This document shows positions 26,717-35,639 of a stretch of 64,000 nucleotides of DNA, in pieces (positions within the stretch are counted from its first letter, which is position 1; every line of letters starts with the position of its first letter). The notes beneath the pieces were generated by a model. That model did not search any database, was not told the DNA's origin, and saw nothing but the letters and a program-made list of their open reading frames with translations. Source of the stretch: Phycisphaerales bacterium (GTDB taxonomy: Bacteria > Planctomycetota > Phycisphaerae > Phycisphaerales > UBA1924); the NCBI GenBank assembly GCA_016709445.1, contig JADJMV010000001.1:124001-188000 (forward strand). Reading direction: 5' to 3'. The position numbers were made by a program, and so were the translations under genes.

Positions 26717-27517
26717 ATGGCCGGAATACCAGGTGAGCCCGAGGCCTTCGCCCAGCACGTCGCGCAGCTGCTGCGAGAGATCAAGCCCGAGTGCGAGGTC
26801 GAGCTGACCGGCCCGCGCGAGCTGCTCGTGAATGGGCGGCGTCTGGACCTGGAGAACGTGTATCGGATGGTCTCCAGTGAGCCCGATCGGGGGCCGGAGA
26901 TCGTGCGGCACTACCTGGCGCAGCTCTTCGCGACCGAGGCCGAGTCGGTCAGCTCGATGACACTCGACTACGCCCGGACCCGGGTGATGCCCCGGATCCA
27001 GCCGGTGACGATCTTCAACCACCTGGACGAGCAGATGGTGGCCCATGTGCCCTTCGTGAACGATACGGTCGTGGTCTTCGTGACCGATCTGCCGCAGATG
27101 ACCGTGAGCATCACGACCGAGCAGATGCTCAAGTGGCAGGTCGGGATCGATGAGTTGGAGGAGATGGCGATCGAGAACCTCGAGCTCTACACGCCCGACC
27201 TGGAGATCCAGTTCGTGGAGAGCAAAGAGGGCGGCCGGGCGGCCATCATCAGCGAGCAGGACGGCTACGACGCCGCCCGGCTCCTGCTCCCGAACCTGTA
27301 CCGGCGCCTGGCCCCGCAGCTCGGTGGCGATTTCTTTGTCGCGACTCCCGCCAGGGACATGTTCGTCGCACTCTCGGCCAAACCGACCGAGTTCGTCGAG
27401 CGGGTCTCCGAGCGCGTCGGCCAAGACTACCAGCGGTTGCCCTACCCCATCACCAGCGAGTTCTTCTACATGACCCTGGACGGGGCGGCGGGACGGGTGC
27501 GCGGTTTGGCGGCCTGA
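26717..27517 (+). CDS. DUF1444 family protein
   Basis: A 266-residue soluble protein of the DUF1444 type. The conserved region covers most of the chain, with LENVYRMVSSEPDRG near residue 52, a MTVSITTEQMLKWQV stretch in the middle and ARLLLPNLYRRLAPQLGGDFFVATPARDMFVA near residue 200. No catalytic motif is known for the family. The ATG at 26717 has a GGAGGGA ribosome site; the frame extends upstream without similarity. It ends 72 bases before the envelope operon, so it may be its first gene or stand alone. Confidence 0.82.
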   Translation: MAGIPGEPEAFAQHVAQLLREIKPECEVELTGPRELLVNGRRLDLENVYRMVSSEPDRGPEIVRHYLAQLFATEAESVSSMTLDYARTRVMPRIQPVTIFNHLDEQMVAHVPFVNDTVVVFVTDLPQMTVSITTEQMLKWQVGIDELEEMAIENLELYTPDLEIQFVESKEGGRAAIISEQDGYDAARLLLPNLYRRLAPQLGGDFFVATPARDMFVALSAKPTEFVERVSERVGQDYQRLPYPITSEFFYMTLDGAAGRVRGLAA

Positions 27518-27589
27518 CGGTCCGGGGCCGGAGAACATCCCTGGGGCTGAGACCGGGGCGCGCCGCGCTCCCCGCTCTATCATGCCCCC

Positions 27590-29308
27590 GTGCCCCAACG
27601 GTCCCCAGTCCTCCTCTGGCTCCATGTCACCGCCGAACTCTGGCGGCTGCTGCTGCTGACGGTGGCCGTGCTGGTGACGGTCATCGCCTTCGCGGCCGCG
27701 ATCAAGCCGCTGGCGGATGGCAAGCTCGGGCCCGTCGAGGCCATCAAGTTCATGGTGCTGGCCATGCCGCCGATGCTGGCGTACGCCCTGCCATTCTCGG
27801 CGGGGTTTGCGGCCACGCTGGCCTACCACCGGATGGCGCAGGACAACGAACTCCTGGCGGCCCATGCGGGCGGTATCGCCCACCGGACGCTCCTGGTACC
27901 CGCGTTGTTCTCGGGGGCGGTGCTCTTCCTCACCCTGGCCTCGCTCAATGAGTACATCATCCCGAGGTTCCTCCAGTCGATGGACCGGCTGGTGGCCCAG
28001 GACCTGACCAAGCTCCTCGTCAACTCGATCGAGCGCGGCCACGCGGTCCAGCACGGCAACCTGATGGTGTATGCCGACGAGGTGATCCGCCCGGACGCGA
28101 CGATCCGGTCGGAACTCCGAGACCAAGGGGTCACCGACGCGCTCGAGCTGCGTCGGGTGGTCTTCGCCGACACCGACTCCGACGGCAACCTCCGCAACAG
28201 CGTCGTGGCGTCCAAGGCGGAGGTGTATGTCCGCCCCAAGCTCGACGCGGAGGGCCGGAGCGATCGCGCCGCCTCGATCCTGGTGTTCGACGGCATCGGT
28301 TGGAAAGAGGACGGCACGGTCGTCGCGATGGCCGACTTCCCGCGGATCGTGCTGCCCATTCCCAATGCCTTCCACGACGACCCCAAGTTTCTGACATGGG
28401 GAGAACTCCGTTCCCTGCGCCGGCATCCCGACCGGATGGACTTCGTCCACAACCGGACGCTCGACCTGGCGTACTTCCTCGGCCGACGCGCCACGGCGGC
28501 GGCCATCGCGTCGGACCTGCAGAGCAACGGCCAGGTCAAGCTCCAGAAGGCGGAGGGTGGGGACATCGTGGTGCTGCGGGGCGCCGGCTGGACGTGGTCG
28601 GATGTGCAGGGCCGCTACAACCTGATCCGACTGGAGGACAACCGGCCATTCGAGGTGGAGCGGTGGAAGGCCGGCCTCGACGGCGCGCCGGGCGGCGGGG
28701 GTATCACGCACATCACCGCCCGCGATGCCTGGTTCATCATCGGCATCACGCAGAACCAGCTCGACCGCCGTGTCTCGATCGAGCTGCACCTGCTGGGGGC
28801 CCGCGTGGACTCTCCCGGCGAGAGCGCGGCCGGCGACGTCTCGGGGCTCCGGGAGGATCTGGAGTTCACCGGGCTGCAGATGGCCTACGACCCTCTGCCC
28901 GAGTTCACCACGCAATCGGCGTACGAGCTGCTCGCCATCGCCGAGCCCAAGATCGACCGTAAGCACCCCGACAGCGTGTTCGAGGCGCCGACGCGGAGCC
29001 TCCGGGCAGAGGTCGACAACCTGCAGCGGGAGATCACGAGCAAGCAGAACGAGCGGTGGGCACTCGCGTCGAGCTGTCTGATCATGGTGATCACCGGCGC
29101 GATCACGGCGGTGCGGCTCCGCGAGAGCATGCCCCTGGCCGTCTACCTCTGGAGCTTCTTCCCGGCACTGGGCGCGGTCATCACGATCATGGGCGGGCAG
29201 CAGCTCACCCATGAGTCGGGGGCGCCGGGGCTGTTCCTGCTCTGGGGCGGTGTGGCCGGCCTCGCGGCCTACACCTTTCTCTCGTTCCTCGCCATCAGGA
29301 AGCACTAG
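27590..29308 (+). CDS. LptF/LptG-family permease (YjgP/YjgQ), first copy
   Basis: A 572-residue membrane protein of the lipopolysaccharide-export permease family. Three N-terminal helices (about residues 10-32, 50-72 and 100-125) are followed by a long periplasmic region and three C-terminal helices (about 485-565), the LptF/G layout. The periplasmic part is about 200 residues longer than in Escherichia coli LptF, which has about 366 residues in all. It would extract lipid from the inner membrane together with a partner permease and LptB. The start is a GTG at 27590. It heads an operon in which the next gene begins two bases after its stop and the fourth gene is a second member of the family. 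Confidence 0.8.
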   Translation: MPQRSPVLLWLHVTAELWRLLLLTVAVLVTVIAFAAAIKPLADGKLGPVEAIKFMVLAMPPMLAYALPFSAGFAATLAYHRMAQDNELLAAHAGGIAHRTLLVPALFSGAVLFLTLASLNEYIIPRFLQSMDRLVAQDLTKLLVNSIERGHAVQHGNLMVYADEVIRPDATIRSELRDQGVTDALELRRVVFADTDSDGNLRNSVVASKAEVYVRPKLDAEGRSDRAASILVFDGIGWKEDGTVVAMADFPRIVLPIPNAFHDDPKFLTWGELRSLRRHPDRMDFVHNRTLDLAYFLGRRATAAAIASDLQSNGQVKLQKAEGGDIVVLRGAGWTWSDVQGRYNLIRLEDNRPFEVERWKAGLDGAPGGGGITHITARDAWFIIGITQNQLDRRVSIELHLLGARVDSPGESAAGDVSGLREDLEFTGLQMAYDPLPEFTTQSAYELLAIAEPKIDRKHPDSVFEAPTRSLRAEVDNLQREITSKQNERWALASSCLIMVITGAITAVRLRESMPLAVYLWSFFPALGAVITIMGGQQLTHESGAPGLFLLWGGVAGLAAYTFLSFLAIRKH

Positions 29309-29310
29309 CG

Positions 29311-30975
29311 TTGACGGGCCCCCAACCACAGTCCACCGATGCCCGCGGCCGCGCCGCCCGGGCCTGGGATTCGGGCCTCGCGCTCATCCTCGCCGTCGCC
29401 CTCGCTCGCCTTATCTACCTCCTGTGGCTCTGCCCCTACACACTGATCGAAGACGAGGCGCACTACTGGGAGTGGTCGAGACGGCTCGAGTTGTCGTACT
29501 ACTCGAAGGGACCGGGTGTCGCGTGGGTCATCCGCGCGGCCACTGAACTCCTCGGCACGCACGAGTGGAGTATCCGGCTCCCCGCCGTCGTATTCGGCGC
29601 CTTCGGCGCGTGGTGCGTCGCGGGGCTGGCGCGGGACATGGTCACCTACCGGAGGGCTGGGCTGGTCGCGGCGGCGGTCTACATGTGCATGCCGGCCTAC
29701 TCCGTGCTCGGCGTGCTCATCACCATCGACGGGCCCTATCTGGCGTGCTGGGCGTGGGCGTGCTGGGCTGGGTGGCGGGTGATGCGAAGGGGGTCGTGGA
29801 CAGCGTGGGCCTCGCTCGGGCTGGCCCTCGGCGTGGGGTTCCTCTTCAAGTACACGATCCTGCTGCTCGCGCCCGGGCTGGCTGTCGGGGCTTGGCTTGC
29901 GCGACGGGACCATGCCGGGGCCCCCCGGAGCGGGTTCGCCGGGCCTCTGGCGGCCTCGGCGTGCGCCGCGATGGGGTTGGTGCCTGTGCTGCTCTGGAAC
30001 GCCCGGCACGGCTGGGTCACGGTGCACCACCTGCTCGGACACCTCGCGGTCCAGGGCGGTGACGTCTCGACGGCCCAGAGCGAGCCGTGGACACCGCTGT
30101 GGACCCTCGAACTCTTGGGCACACAAGCCGCCCTGGCGGGCCCGGCGATCTTGCTGGCCGTCTATGCCACGGTGTGCGCTCGTCGCGAGCGGGCCGAGCA
30201 TCCGGGCGATTGGGCCGCGGCACGTTACCTTGTCTGCTGCGGCCTGCCGGTGCTGCTCTTCTATCTCGCCGTTTCCTTGATCGCCGAGCCCGAGGGCAAC
30301 TGGCCGATCTCGGCCTGGGTCTCGGCGGCCCCGCTCGGCGCGCTGGCCTTCGCCCGCGCGATGCCGCAATACCAGTCCCGACTTGCCGCGTGGCGAGAAC
30401 GCGGGCGGCCCGGGTGGCGACCCCGCTTGCACCGCGTGATGGCGTGGCGTTGGACGGTCGGGGTCGGGATCGCCGTGGCGATCGGCGGCGCCCGGGCGGA
30501 CCTCTTTGCCCGCCTGCCCTGGATCGGACCGCTGGTGCCCATGGGGCGCCTGACCGATGCAGACGTCCGAGCCCGCGACGCCGCACGAATCGTCGCCGAA
30601 CTCCACGCGACCACCGGGCTCGAGCCGTTCGTCATGGCGCAGCACTACGGTAGAGCATCGCAACTGGCCTACTACATGCCGGGGCGACCCACCGTCTATT
30701 CGGCGAGCGCCCACACCGGCGGACGGACCACCCAGTACGACGTCTGGCCCCAGACCGACCTGGCGAATCCCGATTTGTTGGCGAACCTCACCGGGCGCCC
30801 GGCGCTGCTCGTCGGCGGGGAGACCCACCACTGGGAGGACGCGTTCGACCGGGTCGAGGATGTCGGACAGTTGGAGGGCGAACACAAGAAGGGGCGGCGC
30901 ATCTATCTGGGCTACGGATTCCGTGGGTTCGAAAGCCCGCACCCAACCGCTCCGGGCGAGGAGAACGGTCCGTGA
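29311..30975 (+). CDS. ArnT-like glycosyltransferase (PMT_2/GT83-type)
   Basis: A 554-residue polytopic membrane protein with about ten hydrophobic segments. The first periplasmic loop holds the acidic active-site motif EDEAHYWEW (Glu47-Asp48-Glu49), followed by LSYYSKGPGVAWVIR, the pattern of the dolichyl-phosphate-mannose and ArnT-type transferases that move a sugar from a polyprenyl phosphate to an acceptor on the outer face of the inner membrane. The acceptor is probably lipid A-like, judging by the neighbours, but this is inferred. The TTG start at 29311 is two bases after the previous stop. Its stop overlaps the next start as GTGA. Confidence 0.83.
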   Translation: MTGPQPQSTDARGRAARAWDSGLALILAVALARLIYLLWLCPYTLIEDEAHYWEWSRRLELSYYSKGPGVAWVIRAATELLGTHEWSIRLPAVVFGAFGAWCVAGLARDMVTYRRAGLVAAAVYMCMPAYSVLGVLITIDGPYLACWAWACWAGWRVMRRGSWTAWASLGLALGVGFLFKYTILLLAPGLAVGAWLARRDHAGAPRSGFAGPLAASACAAMGLVPVLLWNARHGWVTVHHLLGHLAVQGGDVSTAQSEPWTPLWTLELLGTQAALAGPAILLAVYATVCARRERAEHPGDWAAARYLVCCGLPVLLFYLAVSLIAEPEGNWPISAWVSAAPLGALAFARAMPQYQSRLAAWRERGRPGWRPRLHRVMAWRWTVGVGIAVAIGGARADLFARLPWIGPLVPMGRLTDADVRARDAARIVAELHATTGLEPFVMAQHYGRASQLAYYMPGRPTVYSASAHTGGRTTQYDVWPQTDLANPDLLANLTGRPALLVGGETHHWEDAFDRVEDVGQLEGEHKKGRRIYLGYGFRGFESPHPTAPGEENGP

Positions 30976-31643
30976 GGAGTCGGCCCGGGGCCAAGGCCGT
31001 TGTGCTCATGGCCATCCTTGTGGCCGGATTCGTCGTGCTCACCGCGGCGGATGGATGGGTCTACCGCCTGGTGGGCCCGTCGCTCGACTCGCGAAGAGGC
31101 CTCGAGAGCCGCGCGTGGTACATCCTGCTCCGCAACGTGGGCTCGCTCTGGCTCTGGCTGCTGGTGGGCGCCGTGATCGCGGGTGCGGACGCCCGGCGCG
31201 GGCTGTCGCGGCCCCGGTGGGTCCGGGGCGCGTTCGTCGCTGCGAGTGCGGCGCTTGCCGGAGGGGGCGCAGAGCTGCTCAAGCTCATCATCGCCCGCGA
31301 ACGCCCGGCGACGATCCAGCATGTCGAGGGCGGGGTCGACGCGCTGGTCTATCAGGGGTACCACTTCCGGGGTCTGTTCGCAGGATTCGCGGATGGCTCG
31401 AACCTCGGGATGCCCAGCTCCCACGCCGCGACCGCGGCGGGGGGCGCGTTTGCACTGCTCTGGCTCTGCCCGCGGGCGGGGATGCCGGCGGTGGTGCTGG
31501 CGCTGGGTTGCGGAATCACCCGTGTCCTGGCAGGGGCCCATTTCGCGACGGACGTCTACGCGGGTATCGTGCTGGGCTGGATCGCGGCCTGGACCCTGGG
31601 AAGAGTGTTCCGGGTGCGACGCTGTGGGGAGCCTGTGTCTTGA
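30972..31643 (+). CDS. PAP2-superfamily membrane phosphatase
   Basis: A 223-residue membrane protein with the full PAP2 signature: K104-x6-R111-P112, P148-S-S-H151 and R184-x5-H190-x3-D194. His151 and His190 are the catalytic pair. Five or six hydrophobic segments are visible. It removes phosphate from a lipid phosphate or polyprenyl pyrophosphate on the outer face of the inner membrane. Between an ArnT-like transferase and two Lpt-type permeases, a lipid A 1- or 4'-phosphatase (LpxE/LpxF-like) or recycling of the polyprenyl carrier are the likely jobs. It starts with GTG in a four-base overlap with the gene before and ends in a four-base overlap (TTGA) with the gene after. Confidence 0.88.
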   Translation: MRSRPGAKAVVLMAILVAGFVVLTAADGWVYRLVGPSLDSRRGLESRAWYILLRNVGSLWLWLLVGAVIAGADARRGLSRPRWVRGAFVAASAALAGGGAELLKLIIARERPATIQHVEGGVDALVYQGYHFRGLFAGFADGSNLGMPSSHAATAAGGAFALLWLCPRAGMPAVVLALGCGITRVLAGAHFATDVYAGIVLGWIAAWTLGRVFRVRRCGEPVS

Positions 31644-32776
31644 AGATCCTCGACCGGTATATCGCGAGGCTCTACCTGACGAACGTGGTGGCGTTGCTGG
31701 TCATCCTGTCCTGCTTTGTCGTCACTATCGACTTCTCGCTGAACGTGGATGAGTTTGTCGGGCGGGCACGGGAGATCGCCCGTGAGCACCAGGCAGATCC
31801 CTCGACGATCCGGACGGGTCTCGTCACAGTCTTGTTGATCGCGGATCTGTGGTGGCCGCGCTTGCTCCAGCTCTTCAACTTCGTGCTCGGTCTGGTGATG
31901 ACCGGGGCGATGGGGTTTACGCTCAGCCAGTTGGTCCGGCATCGGGAATTGGTGGCGATCCTGGCGAGCGGTCAGAGCCTCTTCCGGGTTGGCATGCCGA
32001 TTCTGGCGGTCGCCATCGGCCTGACGGGGCTCCAGGCCCTCAATCAGGAGTTGGTGCTCCCGCACCTGGCGCCGCTCCTGACCCGGAGCCAGCGGGACGC
32101 TGGCAAGCATGAGTTGGGTACGGCCCATGTGCCACTCACCCGGGATGGACTCGGCCGCGTGTGGTACGCGCGTTCGTTCGATGCGGACCAGGGCAGGCTC
32201 GACGGGCTCTGGGTTTGGGACCGCGGGCCCCAGGGGCAGCCCACGGCGCGTTCGTACGCGGAAAGTGCCACCTGGAACGGCTCGGCGTGGTCGCTGGACC
32301 ATGGATTCACGGAGGCGGCCGTGGAGCATGGGCACGAGCCCGAGCCACTTGCCCAGATTCCCACCAATCTGGATCCAACGCAGCTCCGCGTGCGGCGGTT
32401 CCAGGGCTACGCCCAGAACCTGTCCTGGCGGCAGATCGGGCAGATGCTCCAAGCCATCGAAACTCTCGACCCAGACTCCGCACGGACGCGTGCCGACCAG
32501 AATCGGCTGGAGGCGATCCGGTGGGGTCGGGTCTCGGTCATGCTCGCCAGCCTGCTCTCCTTGATGGTCTCGATCCCCTTCTTCCTGCAGAAGACGCCGA
32601 GCAGCGCCGTGATGCGGGCCTTGCGATGCGCCCCGGTCGCGATCGTGACACTGATGGGGGGGGTGCTCGGGGCGTCGGCGCCCATTCCGGGCGTACCGCC
32701 GCAGGTTGGCGTGTTTCTGCCAGTCCTCGTTCTGGTTCCGATCGTCATCGTTTCGATAACGACAGTCCGGACCTGA
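31640..32776 (+). CDS. LptF/LptG-family permease, second copy
   Basis: A 378-residue membrane protein with the usual LptG/LptF size and layout: LKILDRYIARLYL at the start, hydrophobic segments at about residues 14-36, 56-80 and 100-125, a periplasmic domain (about 130-275) and three helices at the end. It would pair with the longer copy at 27590 and the ATPase LptB at 42084 to drive export of a lipopolysaccharide-like lipid. The TTG start overlaps the preceding stop by four bases. The frame is open far upstream through the previous genes, but no homology lies there. Sequence alone does not decide which copy is LptF and which LptG. Confidence 0.82.
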   Translation: MKILDRYIARLYLTNVVALLVILSCFVVTIDFSLNVDEFVGRAREIAREHQADPSTIRTGLVTVLLIADLWWPRLLQLFNFVLGLVMTGAMGFTLSQLVRHRELVAILASGQSLFRVGMPILAVAIGLTGLQALNQELVLPHLAPLLTRSQRDAGKHELGTAHVPLTRDGLGRVWYARSFDADQGRLDGLWVWDRGPQGQPTARSYAESATWNGSAWSLDHGFTEAAVEHGHEPEPLAQIPTNLDPTQLRVRRFQGYAQNLSWRQIGQMLQAIETLDPDSARTRADQNRLEAIRWGRVSVMLASLLSLMVSIPFFLQKTPSSAVMRALRCAPVAIVTLMGGVLGASAPIPGVPPQVGVFLPVLVLVPIVIVSITTVRT

Positions 32777-32872
32777 GGACACCCCCGGAAGTGGTGGAGG
32801 GGCTTTCATTCCCGCGCCAGAGCATGTACGATGAGGCTTGGGGGTCGAGTCCCGACGGAAGCCGGATCCCCG

Positions 32873-33631
32873 ATGCGAGAGGTTGTGCGGAAACACACCG
32901 GGTTCACCCTGATTGAGCTGCTGATCAGCCTCGCGATCGTCGCGCTGCTGGTGGGGATGCTCTTGCCGCTGCTCTCTGGGACGCAGCGCCTGGCGCGACG
33001 ATCGATCTGCGCGAACAACCTGCGGCAGCTCGGCCTGGCTTGGCACGCGTACATGCAGGATACCGAGCAACTCCCGCAGCACACGAGCCAGCCGGATTGG
33101 GCCTGGGGCGGGGTGCGATTTGTCGGCGCGGAGGACCAGGCTGTCGCGGACATCTCGCGTCCGATCAACGCCTATCTGGATACGGACGATGGTGGCGAGG
33201 CAGGCATCCCGCTCGGGGTGTTCGAGGATGCGTCGGACCGGGGGATCACGCTGCGGGACGACCCCTCGAAGAGCGTGCTCGCGGACGAGGGCACCTGCTT
33301 CGAGACCTTCGGAACGAGCTACCGGGCCAACATGCTGCTGCTCGATTCGACGCGGGCAGGGATCGATGTGCTGCGCCGGCCTCTGAAGGTCGCCGAGATC
33401 ACGGCGCAGCCGAGTAAGCTGCTGCTCGTCGCGGATCCGGTCTGGTACTTCGCGATCCAGCCCGAGGGGGCGCCGGACCGGGCATTCGACGCGCGCTGGC
33501 ACGAGAGGGACGCCGAGTCGGGGAATATGGCGGCCATGGACGGTTCGGTGAAGTGGGTCGTCTTCGGACCACTCCCGCACCCGGACTTCGTGATCGCACC
33601 CAGGCCGGAGCTGGCCAACCGCGGGCGTTGA
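32873..33631 (+). CDS. Type IV prepilin-like protein with DUF1559-like tail
   Basis: A 252-residue protein with a class III signal: the basic leader MREVVRKHTG ends at Gly10, then FTLIELLISLAIVALLVGMLLPLL forms the pilin helix with Glu at mature position 5. A prepilin peptidase cleaves after Gly10 and methylates Phe11. The segment CANNLRQLGLAWHAYMQD is typical of planctomycete DUF1559 proteins. Near the C-terminus, HERDAESGNMAAMDGSVKW is a variant of the H-X9-DG motif of that family. These proteins are surface pseudopilins of unknown job, highly multiplied in planctomycetes. The ATG at 32873 directly precedes the leader. Confidence 0.87.
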   Translation: MREVVRKHTGFTLIELLISLAIVALLVGMLLPLLSGTQRLARRSICANNLRQLGLAWHAYMQDTEQLPQHTSQPDWAWGGVRFVGAEDQAVADISRPINAYLDTDDGGEAGIPLGVFEDASDRGITLRDDPSKSVLADEGTCFETFGTSYRANMLLLDSTRAGIDVLRRPLKVAEITAQPSKLLLVADPVWYFAIQPEGAPDRAFDARWHERDAESGNMAAMDGSVKWVVFGPLPHPDFVIAPRPELANRGR

Positions 33632-33660
33632 GCCCCGCGGACGCCCTCCAGAGTTTCCGA

Positions 33661-34228
33661 CTATCTGCTGACGTCCTGGAGGACCTCGACACCCCGGCGA
33701 GCCGCCATCTCGCGGCCGATCTGTTCGAGCGTGGCACTGTCGAGCGCCTGGGCGGCGGCCCGGAAGACCAGGTCCTCCTCCACCTCGATATGCCGGGAGT
33801 AGAGCGTGGAGAGATCGGCGAGCAGCGTGCGGAGACGCCCGGCGTCGGCGCCGCAGAGCAGGCCGGTACCCAGCCAGGCGCGGCCGATCCGGTCGACCTC
33901 GGCATGGATCGGCGCGACATGCTCGTGGTCGGCGTGCAGGCGATCCATCACGCCGAGCGCCGTGGCCGCCGCGGTATCCCCGCACCGCCGCAGGCGCGGG
34001 AAGAGTGACTCTTCCTCGTCCTCCGTGTGTTTTCGGCGCGGCCTCGGCGAAGTAGCGGAGGGAGACCTCGAGCGCACGGCGGTGGTCCGGTGGCAACGGA
34101 CCCTCGGCACCGGTTGCCAACTCGGCGAGCACGCGCAGGAAGTGGCGGATCCGCACATGGCAATCGGCGAGCAGGCGGAGCGGCTCGTCAAATCCGGCGT
34201 CAGGTATCGCGCCGAGCGTCACAGGCAT
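33661..34228 (-). pseudogene. Hemerythrin-domain protein, split by a one-base frameshift
   Basis: The N-terminal part begins at an ATG at 34228 (MPVTLGAIPDAGFDEPLRLLADCHVRIRHFL) and leads into a helix ending SLRYFAEAAPK. In the next frame the chain continues with HTEDEEESLFPRL, then LHADHEHVAP and SRHIEVEEDLVF, giving the His and Glu ligands of a hemerythrin-type di-iron site. The frames join at a TTTT run on the plus strand (34030-34033); removing one base restores a continuous 188-residue protein. The ATG lies 29 bases inside the end of the upstream RIC gene and has an AGAGGAAG ribosome site, so the two are translated together. It probably senses or handles oxygen, nitric oxide or iron. Confidence 0.8.
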
Positions 34229-34973
34229 GTGTGGCTTCCTCTCTTTGGCAGGGACACCCCGTATCCGCCCCCGCGGCCTCGAGTGCCCGAGCCAGGGGGA
34301 ACAGGATATTGGTTTCCAGATGGACATGCGCGTGCATATCTCGCTCGAGTTCCGCGAGACCCTCGAGAAGCGATCGAAAACTCGCGCCGGCATCGGCTGG
34401 CGCCTGGTGGCCGCCGGTGAGATCCCGCATCACCTCCAGGGCCCGTTCGACGTCGTCGTGGTCATGCGAGAGGCAGGCGAGGAGACCGTCAAGCCCCCAG
34501 CACGAAGAATCGGATCCGGGCTCGGGCGATTCGATCTCTCGGAGCCAGGGGAAGAGGACGCGCTCCTCTTTGATCATGTGCTCGGTCAGGTCGCCGCAGA
34601 ATCCGGTGAATACCTCGCGGAGCTGCTCGAGCTCGGGGTGTTGTGGTCCATGGGTGGAAACAACCCTGGCGAGGAGTTGGCTGAGGCGGGGGAGTTCGGC
34701 GCGCAGGAATTCGTGGTGGCGCTCCCTGATGTGGTCGGTCAATTCGGCGAGACTCGCTCGGGACCAATCCCGGAGATCGGTCGTGTTGGATCGGGCGGAT
34801 TCGAGCATGACCAGGACCGCCTCCGGCGAGAGGCCTCGGGCGCGGCAGACCTCGCCAAGGGGCGAGCTCCCGACGCAGCAGTAGTCAATCCGGAGCCTCT
34901 CAAACACCCGGGCCGCCTGGGGGATCGCGACGACGACTTGTCCCACGGCGGTCTCGGCGGATACTCGTGGCAT
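34200..34973 (-). CDS. Iron-sulfur cluster repair di-iron protein (RIC/ScdA/YtfE family)
   Basis: A 257-residue protein of the RIC family that repairs iron-sulfur clusters after nitric oxide or oxidative damage. The N-terminal ScdA_N domain (residues 5-55) contains DYCCVGS with Cys32 and Cys33, a variant of the usual DYCCGGG. The hemerythrin domain that follows carries ERHHEFLRAELPRL, EHMIKEERVLFPWL, SHDHDDVERAL and HVHLETNILFPLA, all the expected His and Glu ligands. The ATG at 34973 has an AGGGGA ribosome site; an in-frame GTG at 34991 is an alternative. It overlaps the downstream hemerythrin gene by 29 bases. The AT-rich DNA upstream suggests a regulated promoter. Confidence 0.9.
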   Translation of the reverse strand: MPRVSAETAVGQVVVAIPQAARVFERLRIDYCCVGSSPLGEVCRARGLSPEAVLVMLESARSNTTDLRDWSRASLAELTDHIRERHHEFLRAELPRLSQLLARVVSTHGPQHPELEQLREVFTGFCGDLTEHMIKEERVLFPWLREIESPEPGSDSSCWGLDGLLACLSHDHDDVERALEVMRDLTGGHQAPADAGASFRSLLEGLAELERDMHAHVHLETNILFPLARALEAAGADTGCPCQREEATHACDARRDT

Positions 34974-35639
34974 GCGGGTTCCCCTGGTCACTGGTCAAAT
35001 TACTACTTCGGACTAAACATATCTTCTTCTCTTCATCTTGGCCATAGTCCCTCCCCTGAACTCGATGTCATTTCCGGGTGGCCGAGTGCTTGTGTGGTAT
35101 TTACTCATATATTGCAAGCATTTTGAACGGTATAGGAGAGGCCTGATGCCGGGTCCGGGCCTCCCAGCGGGCGGCATGGCTTGTGTGGCGGGGGTCGCGA
35201 TGGGGTCGGATTGGTCTAGAGGTCGCGGCGACACCGCCTCCGGCGCCCGGCACAGGGAGCCGCGGTGGTGTCGACCTTGGCGCGACCCCGCGCCGCGCAT
35301 TGGGGAGGGGACGCTTCTTCGGCCCTGGCGCGCGTGCGAACCGTTCGCCCTGTCGAGATGCGCGCATGATCCGGAGGCGCCGCGGATACCCCCGCTCCAC
35401 ACGTCGTTGACAGGGTCCGAGAATCTCGATTCACGTGACGTGTCACTGGGGTTCGCGCGCGCGGGAGCACCAGTGATCCTGGTGGATGCGGGCGGCCCGG
35501 CTTCGCTATTGGATATCCGATCTGCTCATGCGCGTTTGCAGGCCTCGCGCAGAATGCTCTTGTGCGCGCTCGCACCCGTTGCTACCGTCAATCTTCCGAC
35601 CCAGCGAAACGCTCCTGAGGAGTTGAGGAGGGACGCCAG
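34974..35639. other. Long intergenic region with an AT-rich promoter-like part
   Basis: Bases 34997-35130 are clearly richer in A and T than the rest of the window and lie just upstream of the divergent RIC gene, so a promoter is likely; no FNR- or NsrR-type box was identified with confidence. The remaining part (35140-35639) has open frames on both strands but no recognisable product, and ends with the GGAGGG ribosome site of the dockerin protein gene. Confidence 0.5.

Noticed and set aside
31556..34393. A 945-codon minus-strand frame
   Set aside because: It is mostly the antisense of the Lpt permease and prepilin genes. Only its first 66 or so codons from the ATG at 34228 are real, as the start of the frameshifted hemerythrin gene.
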